From assembly GCA_965214235.1 (NCBI GenBank), contig CBDCBH010000003.1, forward strand, positions 1,488,001 to 1,552,000: DNA of 64,000 nucleotides. Direction: 5' to 3'. The DNA is from Ilyomonas sp965214235 (GTDB taxonomy: Bacteria; Bacteroidota; Bacteroidia; Chitinophagales; Chitinophagaceae). The notes below the pieces were generated by a model. That model was not told the origin of the DNA, did not search any database, and was given only the letters and a program-made list of their open reading frames with translations. A program made the translations under genes and the position numbers. Positions 35,680 through 46,089 of this stretch are shown here, piece after piece. How positions within the stretch are numbered: position 1 is the first letter of the stretch; the number at the start of each line of letters is the position of its first letter.

Positions 35680-36450
35680 TCATTCACCTAATGCCCGTAT
35701 CAAGACGTCAGCCGTTTCGCTACCACTGAAATTTTGCTGGCCGGTAATTAGGTTGCCATCCCTTATGGCAAAACCTTTCCATCGGCCCGCCTGTATAAAG
35801 TTGGTGCCGATCTTTTTTAATTCATCCTCAATTCGCTAGGGCATGACATGTTTATCTTTTGAAAGCAATCCCATTGACCAAACAGCTTCATCAGAAAAAT
35901 CTTCTTCAGCGTTTGAAAAGCCTGTTACCGTTTTATCTTTCGCCAAATATTCACCATTTGAAAGTTTTGCATAACGGAGAATCGCAACACCATGACAAAG
36001 CGCCGCTACAATTTTTCCTGCTTCATAAAACTCAGTAAACTTTTGCAACATATCAATTGCCTTTTCAATAATAAACATTGGGCCTTGTCCGCCTGCAACA
36101 AGCAAAACATCAAATTTATTGATGTCTATATCTTTTGCCGGTTTTGTATTTTCAACCATCTTCATAAATTCCGAATCATGAATATATCCACGGCTGATAA
36201 CATCTTCCGCCTGCCATTGAGTAACATAAGCCGGATCGCTCATAGCGTCGGCTTCGCATCTGCCACCGAAGTAGCTGAAGATTTCTACCTCATGGCCAAT
36301 TTCTGTAAGCTTAAAATAAGGATGGCTAAGTTCACTCCACCAAAAGCCAACAGGCCAGCCGCTTGTGGTTGAGATTGCCGGATTTGAAATAACAATAGCA
36401 ACTCTCTTTGGCTTTGCCGGGTTAACAGGATTACGGTTTTTGTGTGACAT
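35680..36450 (-). pseudogene. DJ-1/PfpI-type protein split by an in-frame TAG
   Basis: The N-terminal 204 codons (36450-35836) hold a complete DJ-1/PfpI core: KRVAIVISNPAI, VLLVAGGQGPMF and the nucleophile elbow IVAALCHGVAIL. TAG at 35836-35838 replaces what is probably Trp (MP-stop-RIEDELKKIG). The same frame then continues 50 codons (FIQAGRWKGFAIRDGNLITG, then ETADVLIRALGE) to TGA at 35680-35682. The family includes glyoxalase III, chaperone and amidotransferase-like enzymes. The truncated core could still fold; I treat it as a recent nonsense mutation. Confidence 0.85.
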
Positions 36451-36775
36451 AATTAATTGATTTTTTTATGATTTGAAGACAAAGCTTTACTGCTTTTGCT
36501 GTTGTAAAAATACCTGACGGTTTAAGAAAGGAATTGCCTAAAACGACAAAAGAATTGTGTATTCCGGTATTTTAGTTATGTTTTCTGCAAACCAGTTTTT
36601 TTGCATCTTAATTTTCCGGTTAAGACTTTAGGGAAAGCGCCAAAGAATAATAATTTGCTTCATTTTGACTTTGAAGCGGCATTCTATATACCATAAAAAA
36701 AAATAAAAATATCCTTCTTATAAAACCTATTGGTTATAATGGGGTAATAACTATTCTTACCTAAAACATACAACT
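36451..36775. other. Intergenic, no gene seen
   Basis: An AT-rich stretch upstream of the PfpI-type gene and of a small rightward ORF. No repeat or palindrome was noticed. Confidence 0.3.
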
Positions 36776-36916
36776 ATGACGGGTATTAGAACCCTAAACA
36801 ATTTTAGTGATTGCATTTTTAACTTGAAAGGCGATGGATTGGCCAATGTCATAAGTGACAATGTGACTTTTAACCAAAACAAATTTAATTTTGAAACGGT
36901 AAACAGAAATCTGTAA
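36776..36916 (+). CDS. Possible 46-aa peptide gene
   Basis: The ATG at 36776 follows an AT-rich upstream region and opens 46 codons ending TAA 36914-36916 (MTGIRTLNNFSDCIFNLKGD, then NQNKFNFETVNRNL). The composition is protein-like and Asn-rich. It is convergent with the AraC gene, 8 bp from its stop. It could be chance. Confidence 0.3.
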   Translation: MTGIRTLNNFSDCIFNLKGDGLANVISDNVTFNQNKFNFETVNRNL

Positions 36917-36924
36917 GGCTTGCT

Positions 36925-37914
36925 TTAAAAAAATGAATATGATGGTTGTGAGCGTTTTTTGAATTTTTTTGGAGTGATACCATGGTATTTTTCAAATACT
37001 TTGGAAAAATGGCTCATGCTTACAAAGCCAAGCTTATAGGCGGTTTCAGAAACAGATAATTGGTGAAGTAAATTTGCTGCCTCATTCATTCTTGCAGTTT
37101 GATAACAATTGTAAATGCTCTTTCTAAATATTTGGCGAAATAGCTGTTTCATTTTTGATGCACTTATACAATTCATTTTAGCCAGATTAGAAAGTTTCGG
37201 AGGTGCACCTAAGTTGGCAAGAATGGTTTCTTTTATAAAGTATATTTTTTGAATGTCTGCACGATTGAAAGAATGATAAGGTGCATTTTCTTTTTTTAAA
37301 AGCTCTGTAAAGAAAAGATAAATTAATTCCTGAACTTTTATCCTGTAAAAAAATTGATTAAGAAATTCTTCTTCGCAGGCATTATCAATTTGTTGCAAAA
37401 CATCTTTAATCTCCGGTGTCATGTCGGCATCAAACCAAAAAGACTGGTTGCCTGAAGTAATACTTTTTAATAATAAGCTGTCCAGTTTTGTTTTTAAAAA
37501 TTCCAGCAATAATTCTTCTGAAATAATTATAATCGTTGAATGAATATTTTTACCCGGCGGGAAACAAGTTTCAATTTCCATATTGGTAGAAGTAACATGA
37601 ACAGAAGATAAGTTTATTGCTGCACCGGCACCAGTATTTCTCAGATACACTACCGGTTTATCCAATAAATAAAAGCCAATTGTTACCAAACCAGGCGCAT
37701 GGTTTGATGATTGGCGTTTAATGATTAATTCTTCTTTTAAATTAATCCGGTGAATAGTCAGCTGAAACCCTGGTGCAAGATGCATCACTTTGATAAATCC
37801 TGAACCTATGTGGCAAGGCAATTGGATGCAATTATTAACCGACACAACACCCATTTTACCTGCGAGTGCTTCAATAAAATTAAAATTGCGGCTGGAGACA
37901 AATTCAAGTAACAT
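36925..37914 (-). CDS. AraC-family transcriptional regulator
   Basis: A 329-aa protein with the DNA-binding domain at the C-terminus: first HTH at about 245-275 (LSNLAKMNCISASKMKQLFR), second HTH with the conserved SETAYKLGFVSMSHFSKVFE, then YHGITPKKFKK, the AraC/XylS signature. The N-terminal 220 residues are a sensing domain without a recognised family (FKP-like in Bacteroidetes). Its target is unknown; it lies beside the LytT operon on the same strand but 90 bp away. Confidence 0.88.
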   Translation of the reverse strand: MLLEFVSSRNFNFIEALAGKMGVVSVNNCIQLPCHIGSGFIKVMHLAPGFQLTIHRINLKEELIIKRQSSNHAPGLVTIGFYLLDKPVVYLRNTGAGAAINLSSVHVTSTNMEIETCFPPGKNIHSTIIIISEELLLEFLKTKLDSLLLKSITSGNQSFWFDADMTPEIKDVLQQIDNACEEEFLNQFFYRIKVQELIYLFFTELLKKENAPYHSFNRADIQKIYFIKETILANLGAPPKLSNLAKMNCISASKMKQLFRQIFRKSIYNCYQTARMNEAANLLHQLSVSETAYKLGFVSMSHFSKVFEKYHGITPKKFKKRSQPSYSFF

Positions 37915-38007
37915 AAACGGTATAATTTTTTTGGGTTAAATTATTTTGCCATTTGAAAATTATCACATTAAAGCAATGTTAATATAAGCAATGTATCCCG
38001 GCCGCTA

Positions 38008-38709
38008 TCATTGGTTGATATAGGCTGCTACTATCTTTCGGTAGTTCTTGCCTACAGTTAGATTTTTGTTTCCAATTGTAAAATTGTTTTTTTGAAAAAT
38101 TTCAATCTTTTCCAAATTAACAATATAGGAACGATGTATCCTGATGAAATTAGGTGGTAATGTTTCTTCAAGACTCCTCATTGTGTTTAAAGAAATAATC
38201 TGTTTATCTTTTAAATTGACTTTTACATAATTTTCCATAGCCTCAAAAAAATAGATTTGGTTGTAATCTATTTTCACTAAACCTCTATCAGTTTTTAAAA
38301 GAAGAAAATTTCGTTTATAAATATTATTACTGGCAAGGTCTTTTATACTTGGGCCAATGTTCATTGCTTTATTAACGGCTCTTAAAAACCTGTCTATCGA
38401 AATGGGTTTTAATAAATAATCTGCCGCATCCACATCAAAGCCATCAGCGGCATAATTTCGATAGGCGGTGGTAAAAATTATCACCGGAGCTTTTGTTAGC
38501 GACCGTACAAAATCAAGTCCGCTTATGCCGGGCATTTTAATATCAATAAATAAAATGTCAACTTTTTCTTGTTTTAAAATGATAAAAGTTTCCATAGCAT
38601 TTCTGCATTTTGCAATGAGATTTAAGCCTGGAACCATATTTATATAATCTTCCAGAATCTCAAGTGCAATTGGCTCATCATCTGTTATAACGCACCGCAT
38701 ATTTATCAA
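38008..38709 (-). CDS. LytTR-type response regulator
   Basis: A 233-aa protein. The receiver domain (1-120) has acidic DDEP near the N-terminus, phosphoacceptor Asp in DILFIDIKMPGISGLDF and Lys in DYLLKPISIDRF. The C-terminal LytTR domain has KIDYNQIYFFEAMENYVKVN, TMRSLEETLP and FIRIHRSYIVNLEKIE. It overlaps the upstream sensor kinase gene by 32 bp, the usual LytS/LytT arrangement. It is divergent from the TonB receptor, a plausible target. Confidence 0.92.
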   Translation of the reverse strand: MINMRCVITDDEPIALEILEDYINMVPGLNLIAKCRNAMETFIILKQEKVDILFIDIKMPGISGLDFVRSLTKAPVIIFTTAYRNYAADGFDVDAADYLLKPISIDRFLRAVNKAMNIGPSIKDLASNNIYKRNFLLLKTDRGLVKIDYNQIYFFEAMENYVKVNLKDKQIISLNTMRSLEETLPPNFIRIHRSYIVNLEKIEIFQKNNFTIGNKNLTVGKNYRKIVAAYINQ

Positions 38710-39730
38710 GATTTATTTTTAATAATACACCAAACTGATGGGTACTATTATCAATGGTTAAATGGTGCTGTTCCGGATAACAAAGTTCAAGCCTTCTCTT
38801 TACATTTTGTAAGCCGATTCCTATTTTTACTCCCTCTTTGTTATTTCGTTCCAAAGTGCTGTTTACGCAGCTAAAAAACAGCTTGCTTTCCTTAATCTTA
38901 AATTCCACATTTACCCAGGCTTTTTCCGGATCGTAGTCAATGCCGTGTTTAAAGGCATTTTCGATAAATGGTAACAAAAGCATAGGCGCAATGTGCTGGC
39001 CATTTATATCGCCATCAATTTTGAAATGGACATTATCCTTCTCAAATAGTCTCAATTTGGCAAAATCAACATATTGTTTGATTTATTCAACTTCTTTGCA
39101 GACGCTTATTTTTCCATTATCAGCTTCGTACAAACTGTGCCTTAAAATATCAGACAATTGCATTACGGCATTTGCTGTTTTCTGGTCTGTTCTTCGTGCC
39201 ATTCCATAAATGGTGTTCAGGGCATTAAAAAGAAAATGCGGGTTTATCTGCGATTTTAGGCTTTCTAATTCTGTTTGAATCTTTTGTTTTTCAAGATCTT
39301 CCAGGTGTCGCTGGTGCCGAATAGCATCACTTAAAAATTTTCCGAAAGCCAGCAATGCAAACAGAAGTACTACCTGAAAAATATGAAATGACATACCCAT
39401 ATTTATCATCATTACATTGGTGCTTTGTAGTGGTAATAATTGCCCGGCCCATCTGTTCATGTAGAATGTTTCCAAAGTGGCAACTACGATCAATGCAAGC
39501 AAAAAAATGCTGTAAACAAAATATTCTCTTTTTAAAAGATAGCGTGGAATCAGCAGCACATTATTTATGTAGATAGGTAACCCATAAGTAGCTGTTATAA
39601 CGAAAACGGTTATAAAGTATGATGTGAATTTATTTGCAGGATTATTATGAAAATACGCAAACAGCAACCAAAACAGAATATTTCTGCTGATTCGGTTTGT
39701 AAAAAAATAGGCTATTTTGGTAAGATTCAT
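38678..39730 (-). pseudogene. LytS-type sensor kinase interrupted by in-frame TAA
   Basis: The first part (39730-39083, 215 codons) has four membrane helices and the phosphoacceptor motif LKSQINPHFLFNALNTIYGM. TAA at 39083-39085 follows VCKEVE. The same frame then resumes (IKQYVDFAKLRLFEKD) and gives the ATPase part down to 38678: LLLPFIENAFKHGIDYDPEK (N-box) and IGIGLQNVKRRLELCYPEQH (G-box). It is thus one nonsense codon without a frameshift, between the dimerisation and ATP domains. Without readthrough no kinase activity is expected. Confidence 0.88.
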
Positions 39731-39961
39731 TTTGTATTCTTCCTATAAAATTCGCTTTTAAAAATTCCTTTTTTCAAAAAAACTGACCAGGGGTATAATT
39801 TAGCGGATGAAAGTATTTTTTAAGCGTACCAAAGCTATTATTCAGGCTATTTACCTTCGAAAGATTTTAAAGGCTGTCTACAATCTTCTATTAAGCGTTA
39901 GTCAAAAATTGGATCAATCTATAAATTTCAGGATTTAGTTTCAAATTCTATATGGCTAATT

Positions 39962-42148
39962 ATGACCAAAAAAATCCATCCTTTAAGAATTTTCCTTATT
40001 ACGTCTTTATTTTTGCTTCATGTACAAACTTTTGCTCAAGTTAAAATAACTGGCAGAATTGTAAGTAAAAGAAATGAGCCGGTGGCAGGGGCAAGCGTCT
40101 TTATAAACAATTCCCTGGATGGCTGTACGTCTGATAGCCTTGGGTTTTTTTTACTTAATACTACGGAAAAAGACTCAGTAATGCTTATCGCAACCGAAGT
40201 AGGTTTTGACAATACTTACCTTCAAATGAAAGTATCGCACGATACCTGCGGAATTCTTCTCGCAATGAAATCAAACTTTGCCGTATTAAATAATGTGTTG
40301 ATCACAGCGGGTTCATATTCTGCTTCCAATAATAATAAAACCATATTACAGCCTATGGATATTATGACCACTGCCGGCGCCAATGCTGATATTGCCAAAG
40401 CTATTGAAACATTGCCCGGCACACAACAAACTGGTATCAGCAGCGGTTTATTCGTTCGGGGTGGAGATGCTGCAGAAGCAGCGGTTATTATTGACGGAAT
40501 GGTAGTTCAAAACGCCTTTCAAAGCAACGTTCCGGGTGTTTCACAACCAAGCAGGTTCGGCCCGTTTGAATTTAAAGGGATATCCTTCAGCAGCGGAGGT
40601 TTCAGTGTTCGATATAGCCAGGCTTTATCTTCCGTTCTTGAACTAAATACGAAAGATATTCCTGATAAAAGTAACATAAGCATAGGTGCGAATATTACCG
40701 GAGTCTTTGCATCTGGAATTTATCGTAAAAAGAATTATAGTTTTGAACTTGGCTTAAATTATAATAGTGCGTCACTCTTCTACAATCTTGCTAAAACTAA
40801 TGTATTATTTTACAATCCTCCTTTTGATGACGGAGTAGTTTTAAAATATACTTTTGAACCGAATCAAAATGAAATAGTTAAAGCAGTAGCAAGATATTCC
40901 AATTACACGGCAGGAGTAAAAACACCGGATCCTTTTACAGCAGGAGACACCACCAACTTCAGCATCAAAAACTTAGTGTTTTACAGTAATATATCTTACC
41001 AGAAAAGGGTTAAGGATAGATGGGTATTTTTTACCGGTGCATCGTATAGCCTTAACCGTGATAACATTAATTGGGTTGATAAAAGCTTGGAAAGCATTCC
41101 CAATAAAAACAAAGATGAAAGAACACAATTTCGCATAGAAGTAAAAAATAATATTGCACAAAACCTTAGCATCCTGACTGGTTTAGAGATACAAAATTTT
41201 AAATACGGAGAAATATTAGATACTGTAAATAATAGGTTTTCTGAAAATATCCCTGCTGCTTATGTAGAAGCAAATTGGGCGCCCCTTAAATTTCTTGCTC
41301 TTCGTCCGGGAATAAGATATGAAGGCAGCCGGTTAATTAAGGAACAATTAATTTCACCTCGTATTTCGCTTGCAATTAAAACTTCAAAAAATATCCAGGT
41401 ATCAATAGCTTCTGGCTTTTTTTACCAGGATCCTGAGAATATTTATTTACTCGAAGGATACAAACCCCGCATGGCTGAGGCAATCCATTATCTTATCAAT
41501 TACCAATGGCAGCACGATGGCAGGACATTTCGCATAGAAGGTTATTACAAAGACTATGAAAAACTGGTAAAAGAATATGCTCAGGTATATGATCCTAACA
41601 GCTATCGTGTAATTCCGCGGGGGACCAAAATAAATAATAGCGGTTTTGGATATGCAAAAGGCGCTGAATTATTTTTTCATGATAAAAAGTCAATTCACGA
41701 TTTTGACTACTGGGTATCTTACAGCTATATTGATACAAAACGTTTCTATAAAAATTTTCCTACCGAGGCTACTCCAGATTTTGTTTCTGCACACAACTTA
41801 AGTATTGTTACAAAATATTTTGTAAATACATGGCAAACAAACTTTAGCATTACTTATTCGTACGCAAGCGGAAAGCCTTTTTATAATCCATCCGGCAATG
41901 CATTTCTTTCAGACCGGACACCTCCATATCAAAATCTTGCTCTTGGGATTGGACGATTGCAATCGGTTAAAAAATGGTTCACGGTTATATATGTCGGTAT
42001 AGATAACATTACAAACCATCATAATATTCTTGGTTATCGTTACTCGGCTGATGGTACCAGAAAATATCCCATGCTCCCAGCATTATACAGGTCAATAATA
42101 ATAGGAACAAGTTTTTCTTTAAGCCAGTTTAGTAAAACGGAATTATAG
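39962..42148 (+). CDS. TonB-dependent outer-membrane receptor
   Basis: A 728-aa protein. Signal peptide (IFLITSLFLLHVQTFAQ), then a carboxypeptidase-regulatory-like domain (VKITGRIVSKRNEPVAGASV; about 27-105), a plug with DIAKAIETLPGTQQTGISSG and LFVRGGDAAEAAVIIDGMVV (about 135-180), and a beta-barrel to the C-terminus. It is slightly shorter than many SusC-like proteins and no SusD follows, so it is an ordinary TonB receptor. It is divergent from lytS/lytT and followed 20 bp later by a secreted TPR-like protein, which suggests one transport or sensing module. The substrate is unknown. Confidence 0.92.
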   Translation: MTKKIHPLRIFLITSLFLLHVQTFAQVKITGRIVSKRNEPVAGASVFINNSLDGCTSDSLGFFLLNTTEKDSVMLIATEVGFDNTYLQMKVSHDTCGILLAMKSNFAVLNNVLITAGSYSASNNNKTILQPMDIMTTAGANADIAKAIETLPGTQQTGISSGLFVRGGDAAEAAVIIDGMVVQNAFQSNVPGVSQPSRFGPFEFKGISFSSGGFSVRYSQALSSVLELNTKDIPDKSNISIGANITGVFASGIYRKKNYSFELGLNYNSASLFYNLAKTNVLFYNPPFDDGVVLKYTFEPNQNEIVKAVARYSNYTAGVKTPDPFTAGDTTNFSIKNLVFYSNISYQKRVKDRWVFFTGASYSLNRDNINWVDKSLESIPNKNKDERTQFRIEVKNNIAQNLSILTGLEIQNFKYGEILDTVNNRFSENIPAAYVEANWAPLKFLALRPGIRYEGSRLIKEQLISPRISLAIKTSKNIQVSIASGFFYQDPENIYLLEGYKPRMAEAIHYLINYQWQHDGRTFRIEGYYKDYEKLVKEYAQVYDPNSYRVIPRGTKINNSGFGYAKGAELFFHDKKSIHDFDYWVSYSYIDTKRFYKNFPTEATPDFVSAHNLSIVTKYFVNTWQTNFSITYSYASGKPFYNPSGNAFLSDRTPPYQNLALGIGRLQSVKKWFTVIYVGIDNITNHHNILGYRYSADGTRKYPMLPALYRSIIIGTSFSLSQFSKTEL

Positions 42149-42168
42149 TAATTATTAAAATTAAAAAA

Positions 42169-42846
42169 ATGAAAAATTTTCTTTTAGCAGTGCTCATTCC
42201 TTTAGTCATTCACGCTAACGCACAAAATCAAAATGCGAAGGCCACATCAACTTCTTCCAGTAATTTCAAAGAGCCATTGCAAAAAACATTCAATACATTT
42301 GATTCAAGTAAAGATTTTAATTTAAAAACCAATCTTAGTAACCGGCTTGGTTTAATAGCAATGAAATGGCCTAATGAATGGTTAACACATTATTATTTAT
42401 CATACAGCAAAGCTATACTGTCATCACTTGAAAAGGACGATGACAAACGAGATGATTATTTAGATGAAGCAGATAAAGAACATGCCAAAGCAGTTAATTT
42501 ATTAGGAAAGGAAAACGATGAAACTTATGTGTTGGCGGCTTTAATAGATAACTGGCGAATTGGTGTCAGTCCGATGGCACGTGGAAGTAAATATGGAAGC
42601 ATGTTTGATGAAAATATGGAAGCAGCTAAAAAGATCAATCCCAACAATCCAAGAATTTATTATTTGCAGGGCTTTGCAAAATACGAGATGCCAAAATTTG
42701 TTGGCGGTGGTGTTGATGCCGCATTACCTTTTTTAAAAAAGGCAAATTCTCTCTACCAAAATGAAACGGACACCAATATTGCAAAACCATATTGGGGTAA
42801 AAAAGAAACAGCTTATTATTTGAGCCGATCTAAAACAAATCAATAA
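42169..42846 (+). CDS. Exported TPR-like partner of the TonB receptor
   Basis: A 225-aa protein with a signal peptide (MKNFLLAVLIPLVIHANA). Helical repeats are visible: WLTHYYLSYSKAILSSLEKD, DDYLDEADKEHAKAVNLLGK, ENMEAAKKINPNNPRIYYLQ and DAALPFLKKANSLYQ, a TPR-like solenoid. It starts 20 bp after the receptor stop, so it is in the same operon. It probably acts in the periplasm with the receptor; the exact role is unknown. Confidence 0.8.
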   Translation: MKNFLLAVLIPLVIHANAQNQNAKATSTSSSNFKEPLQKTFNTFDSSKDFNLKTNLSNRLGLIAMKWPNEWLTHYYLSYSKAILSSLEKDDDKRDDYLDEADKEHAKAVNLLGKENDETYVLAALIDNWRIGVSPMARGSKYGSMFDENMEAAKKINPNNPRIYYLQGFAKYEMPKFVGGGVDAALPFLKKANSLYQNETDTNIAKPYWGKKETAYYLSRSKTNQ

Positions 42847-43013
42847 GCAGACTGCAGTTTATAAGATATTTATGTAGCAAAAGGAATAATAAGAAACGAG
42901 ATTACTTATGCCAAAGATATGCTTGAAACAGTTGTACGCCCTTTTACTTAACCATAATTCGATAAATTATGACATGGATTATTTGGCGTAGTCGTTAGTG
43001 CCCAGCTTACATC

Positions 43014-44428
43014 TGTCTAGTCCTAAAATAGCTTTACAGCAATCTAATTTAGGATTAAGGAAAAGCAAAAACAGAAAGGTAAGCGTAGCCCACCCAGTAA
43101 AAGACCTTGGGTACGACGTAGTAAAGAAGAGATGGAAGTAATCATTAGCGAGATTGGCACCGGTTCACTATCCATTTGGTCTGCATTTAAAAAGTATGGA
43201 CTCAACAGGAACACATTAAAATTTTGGATGACTCGATTGAGCGTCGGAAGTTTGACGGACAAAACGTACATAACGGTGTCATCAAGTAGGGAAGAAGACA
43301 AAAACTCCCAAGAGTATAAACAACAGATCCGACAACTGCAGAAGGCGCTTGCATATGCAAATCTGCGGATTGTAGGCTTAGAGACAATGATTAAAGTAAC
43401 AGAAGAAGACCTTCAAATTAAGATTAAAAAAAAGCCTGGTACCAAACGGTCAAAACAATAAAGCAAGCTCATCCATCTATAGGCCTGGAGAAGCTTTGCG
43501 GACTGTTTGGTGTAACCCGGCAGGCTTACTATGAAGCATATAATTATGAAAAGAAAACCAATATTGCACACATGATTGTACTACGACTTGTGAAAGATAT
43601 AAGAGAATCAATGCCGATGATTGGTACCCGTAAAATTCATTTTAAAATTGAAGCGATGCTAAGAGATCATAGCATCAAAATGGGACGTGATCAGCTCTTT
43701 GATTTGCTGCGCTTTCATGGATTGCTGATACGGCGCAGAAAGCGTGGTATCATTACGACTAACTCATTTCATAGGCTCAAAAGATACCCTAACTTGGTTG
43801 AAGGATTAACCGTATATGCTTCAGGAGAGATATGGGTAGCTGATATTACCTATACCAAAACGGTAGAAGGGTACAGCTATTTATCGTTGATAACAGATGC
43901 TTATTCCAGAAAAATTATTGGCTACTCTTTATATCACAGTCTTGAAAGTTTGGGATGTATTGAAGCCCTAAACATGGCTTTATCGAACCGGTTATTCAAG
44001 GATAGAAACTTGATTCATCACTCAGACAGAGGCGTACAATATTGTTCAGGCAATTATGTAGATATCTTAACGTCTGCAAACATCTCAATCAGTATGACGC
44101 AAAACGGAAGTCCTTATGAAAATGCGTTAGCAGAGCGAATGAACGGAATTATTGAATCTGAGTTTATGCCACGAGGATGTTTTCAGAGTCATAATGAAGC
44201 AAGGAAAGCCATTGACAGAATTGTAGCTACATATAATCAACATAGGCCACATGCAAGCTTAAACTATCTAACACCAGACGCTGCTTACCCAGCAACCGGT
44301 CAAATCCGAAAGAGGTGGAAGAATTATGTAAAAACCAAATTAATTGAACCGAATGACATATAAATTTGAGTGTAAAGTAAGAACCAGGATTATCTAAAAA
44401 CATTGTAAAGTTTTTTCAGGACGAGTCA
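43014..44428 (+). mobile_element. IS3-family insertion sequence, complete, 1415 bp
   Basis: The ends are TGTCTAGTCCTAAAATAGCT (43014 onward) and the complement of TGACTCGTCCTGAAAAAACT (ending 44428), imperfect inverted repeats. They enclose orfA and orfB. The flanks show no clear target duplication. Confidence 0.85.
43132..44363 (+). CDS. IS3-family transposase, OrfAB by -1 frameshift
   Basis: OrfA (43132-43461, 109 aa) carries an N-terminal HTH (SIWSAFKKYGLNRNTLKFWM). OrfB is open from 43428 to 44363. The -1 shift site is the A8 tract at 43426-43433 (ATT AAA AAA AAG), which gives ...KKAWYQTVKTIKQAHPSIGL and removes the need for a separate OrfB start. The DDE triad is visible: WVADITYTK, LIHHSDRGVQY and NALAERMNGIIESEF. 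All parts are intact, so the element may still be active. Confidence 0.9.
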
Positions 44429-44817
44429 CTTTGCTTTTGGTGGATTCCGCGGCAAACTGACCACCTGTTCAGGAGTGATTGTGATAGCTGTGTTAAGCAA
44501 CCTACTTTTAGATGTTAGCCCCGAAAGGCTGGCACTATAAACTATGGTAAGCACACTTATCAGCATGAGCAAAATCCGTTAGATCATCCGCCTCCATTCG
44601 CAGGGCTGCAGCAAGCTCTCCATCGCAACCTGGACAGACGTATCCCGCAACACGGCAAAGAAGTACATACATCTGTTGAGCTAAACAGGATGGGAGCAGG
44701 TGGGAAGTCACCTTCTTTTCTTATGTGAAACATCATCAGAAACGAAATAAATCAACAGTTATGACCATTCATCTCATTGGCAAAGAAAGGAGCCGGTAAC
44801 GCTGAAAGAAACATGGG
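44429..44817. other. Boundary region with one IS21-type unit, no gene
   Basis: 44437-44464 contains TGGATTCCGCGGCAAACTGA, the same unit as at 27.39 kb, so an IS21-type end reached here. The following 350 bp shows no intact frame. It precedes the mobilizable element. Confidence 0.4.
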
Positions 44818-45060
44818 AAACATAGCGGCAGTTAAAAGCAAGATACAGGGATGCGATAGTGATCCTACGAAAAGAAAACGAATACTTCACTTTTGAAGAA
44901 GATGCAGAAATTATTGGTGTTATCATGGAAGTCAATCTTCATACGCTTTGGAAGGAAACGAAGGTCTGCATTCTTCCTTGCTTTTAAACCGATATACTGT
45001 TATGCAAAGTCGTTCAGGCAGGCTACCGGAAGCCTATATGCGAACCCATTTTTTTCAGCC
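44818..45060 (+). pseudogene. Relic of a MutS-domain-I protein of integrative elements
   Basis: RQLKARYRDAIVILRKENEY and FTFEEDAEIIGVIME fit the start of MutS domain I (K-x-PDAxLLFRxGDFYEtf-DA). In a different frame after a stop come TDILLCKVVQAGYRKPICEP, equivalent to LPKLVRAGYRVAICEQ. Stand-alone MutS-I proteins occur in Bacteroidetes mobile elements. The frame is broken at least twice. Confidence 0.6.
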
Positions 45061-45082
45061 TTTATCAATAGCTTTTATGTGA

Positions 45083-45113
45083 AGTGGCTCTCATAAGGGA
45101 GCCGCTTTCTTTT
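45083..45113 (+). terminator. Rho-independent terminator
   Basis: GTGGCTC and GAGCCGC (one G-T pair) flank a 7-base loop and are followed by TTTCTTTT. It ends the MutS-I relic region. Confidence 0.7.
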
Positions 45114-45375
45114 ACCAAAAGAAAGCGGGGGCAAAGAAAAAGTGAGCCGGAAGGTAACTGTTGGTCGGGTTGTTTGTCTCTTCAAAACCACTTGAAAAGG
45201 AGTATTTTTCTTTATTTATTCTGCTACAAAGTTAGCCCGCGGTGCTGCTGAAGCGGCAAGGGAATTTCCGGCATAAACCTGCCCCAAACGCTTACCCACA
45301 ATCCCGATTTTATTCCGTTCCTCCCTTGCCTCTGTTGCGCCGGGGCTGATAGCGCACCATAATAAATTTTAAACT

Positions 45376-45861
45376 ATGAAAAAGGTTATGGTTAGTGCAG
45401 TGTATAATGAGATTGATGGAATGAAAGTAAGTGAAGTAGAACTGGTATATAAGACTACCGTTAAAGCCTCCGAAAGACCAATTGTAAATGCTTCCAAAGA
45501 AGTGTATGAACTTCTCAAAAGAAATTGGGACTTATCTAAAATCGAATTGGTAGAACAATTGAAAATATTGCTGTTAAGCCAAGCCAATAAGGTATTGTGT
45601 ATCTCCGAAGTGTCAAGCGGAGGAATGACCGGAACCATAGCGGATCCTAAAATCATCTTTACGATTGCACTGAAAGCCGCAGCCTGCAGCATCATTCTGG
45701 CGCATAATCATCCATCAGGAAACCTGAAACCAAGCCGGGCAGATATTGAATTGACAAGAAAAATAAAAGAAGGTGGAACCTTACTTGAACTCGGCGTATT
45801 GGATCACCTGATCATTTCAAAAGAAGCCTACTATTCCTTCGCAGATGAAGGATTGATGTAA
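45376..45861 (+). CDS. radC: RadC-like JAB-domain protein
   Basis: A 161-aa protein. The metal-binding motif ILAHNHPSGNLKPSRADIEL has HxHPSGxxxPSxxD as in RadC, preceded by NKVLCISEVSSGGMTGT. It lacks the N-terminal HhH part of chromosomal RadC, as usual for copies in integrative elements. The leader shares GATTTTATTCCGTT with the GIY-YIG operon at 26 kb. The role in transfer is unproven. Confidence 0.88.
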   Translation: MKKVMVSAVYNEIDGMKVSEVELVYKTTVKASERPIVNASKEVYELLKRNWDLSKIELVEQLKILLLSQANKVLCISEVSSGGMTGTIADPKIIFTIALKAAACSIILAHNHPSGNLKPSRADIELTRKIKEGGTLLELGVLDHLIISKEAYYSFADEGLM

Positions 45862-45906
45862 CGTTATTTAATCACTTTAAAACATAAAAATATAAGCTAC
45901 AAAAAA

Positions 45907-46089
45907 ATGATAAAATGGAGTAAGAAACATCGTAAAGGAATTAATCAAAATATGATCTTTCACACAGAAGGCGCCTTTACTCCTTCAGCTTCTTTCTTAG
46001 ATAAATATTTTAAGTATAGAAATGAATGTAAAAAGGACAATGTCGAGCCTTTGTCTTGTGAAGATTATTATCGAACCGGACTCAGATAA
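45907..46089 (+). CDS. Small basic hypothetical protein of the mobile element
   Basis: A 60-aa protein starting 45 bp after radC, basic at the start (IKWSKKHRKGINQNMIFHTE) and with EPLSCEDYYRTGLR at the end. It is probably co-transcribed with radC. The family is not recognised. Confidence 0.5.
   Translation: MIKWSKKHRKGINQNMIFHTEGAFTPSASFLDKYFKYRNECKKDNVEPLSCEDYYRTGLR

Noticed and set aside
44893..45096. 67-aa ORF before the terminator
   Set aside because: It runs out of frame over the MutS-I relic, whose motifs appear in the other frames.
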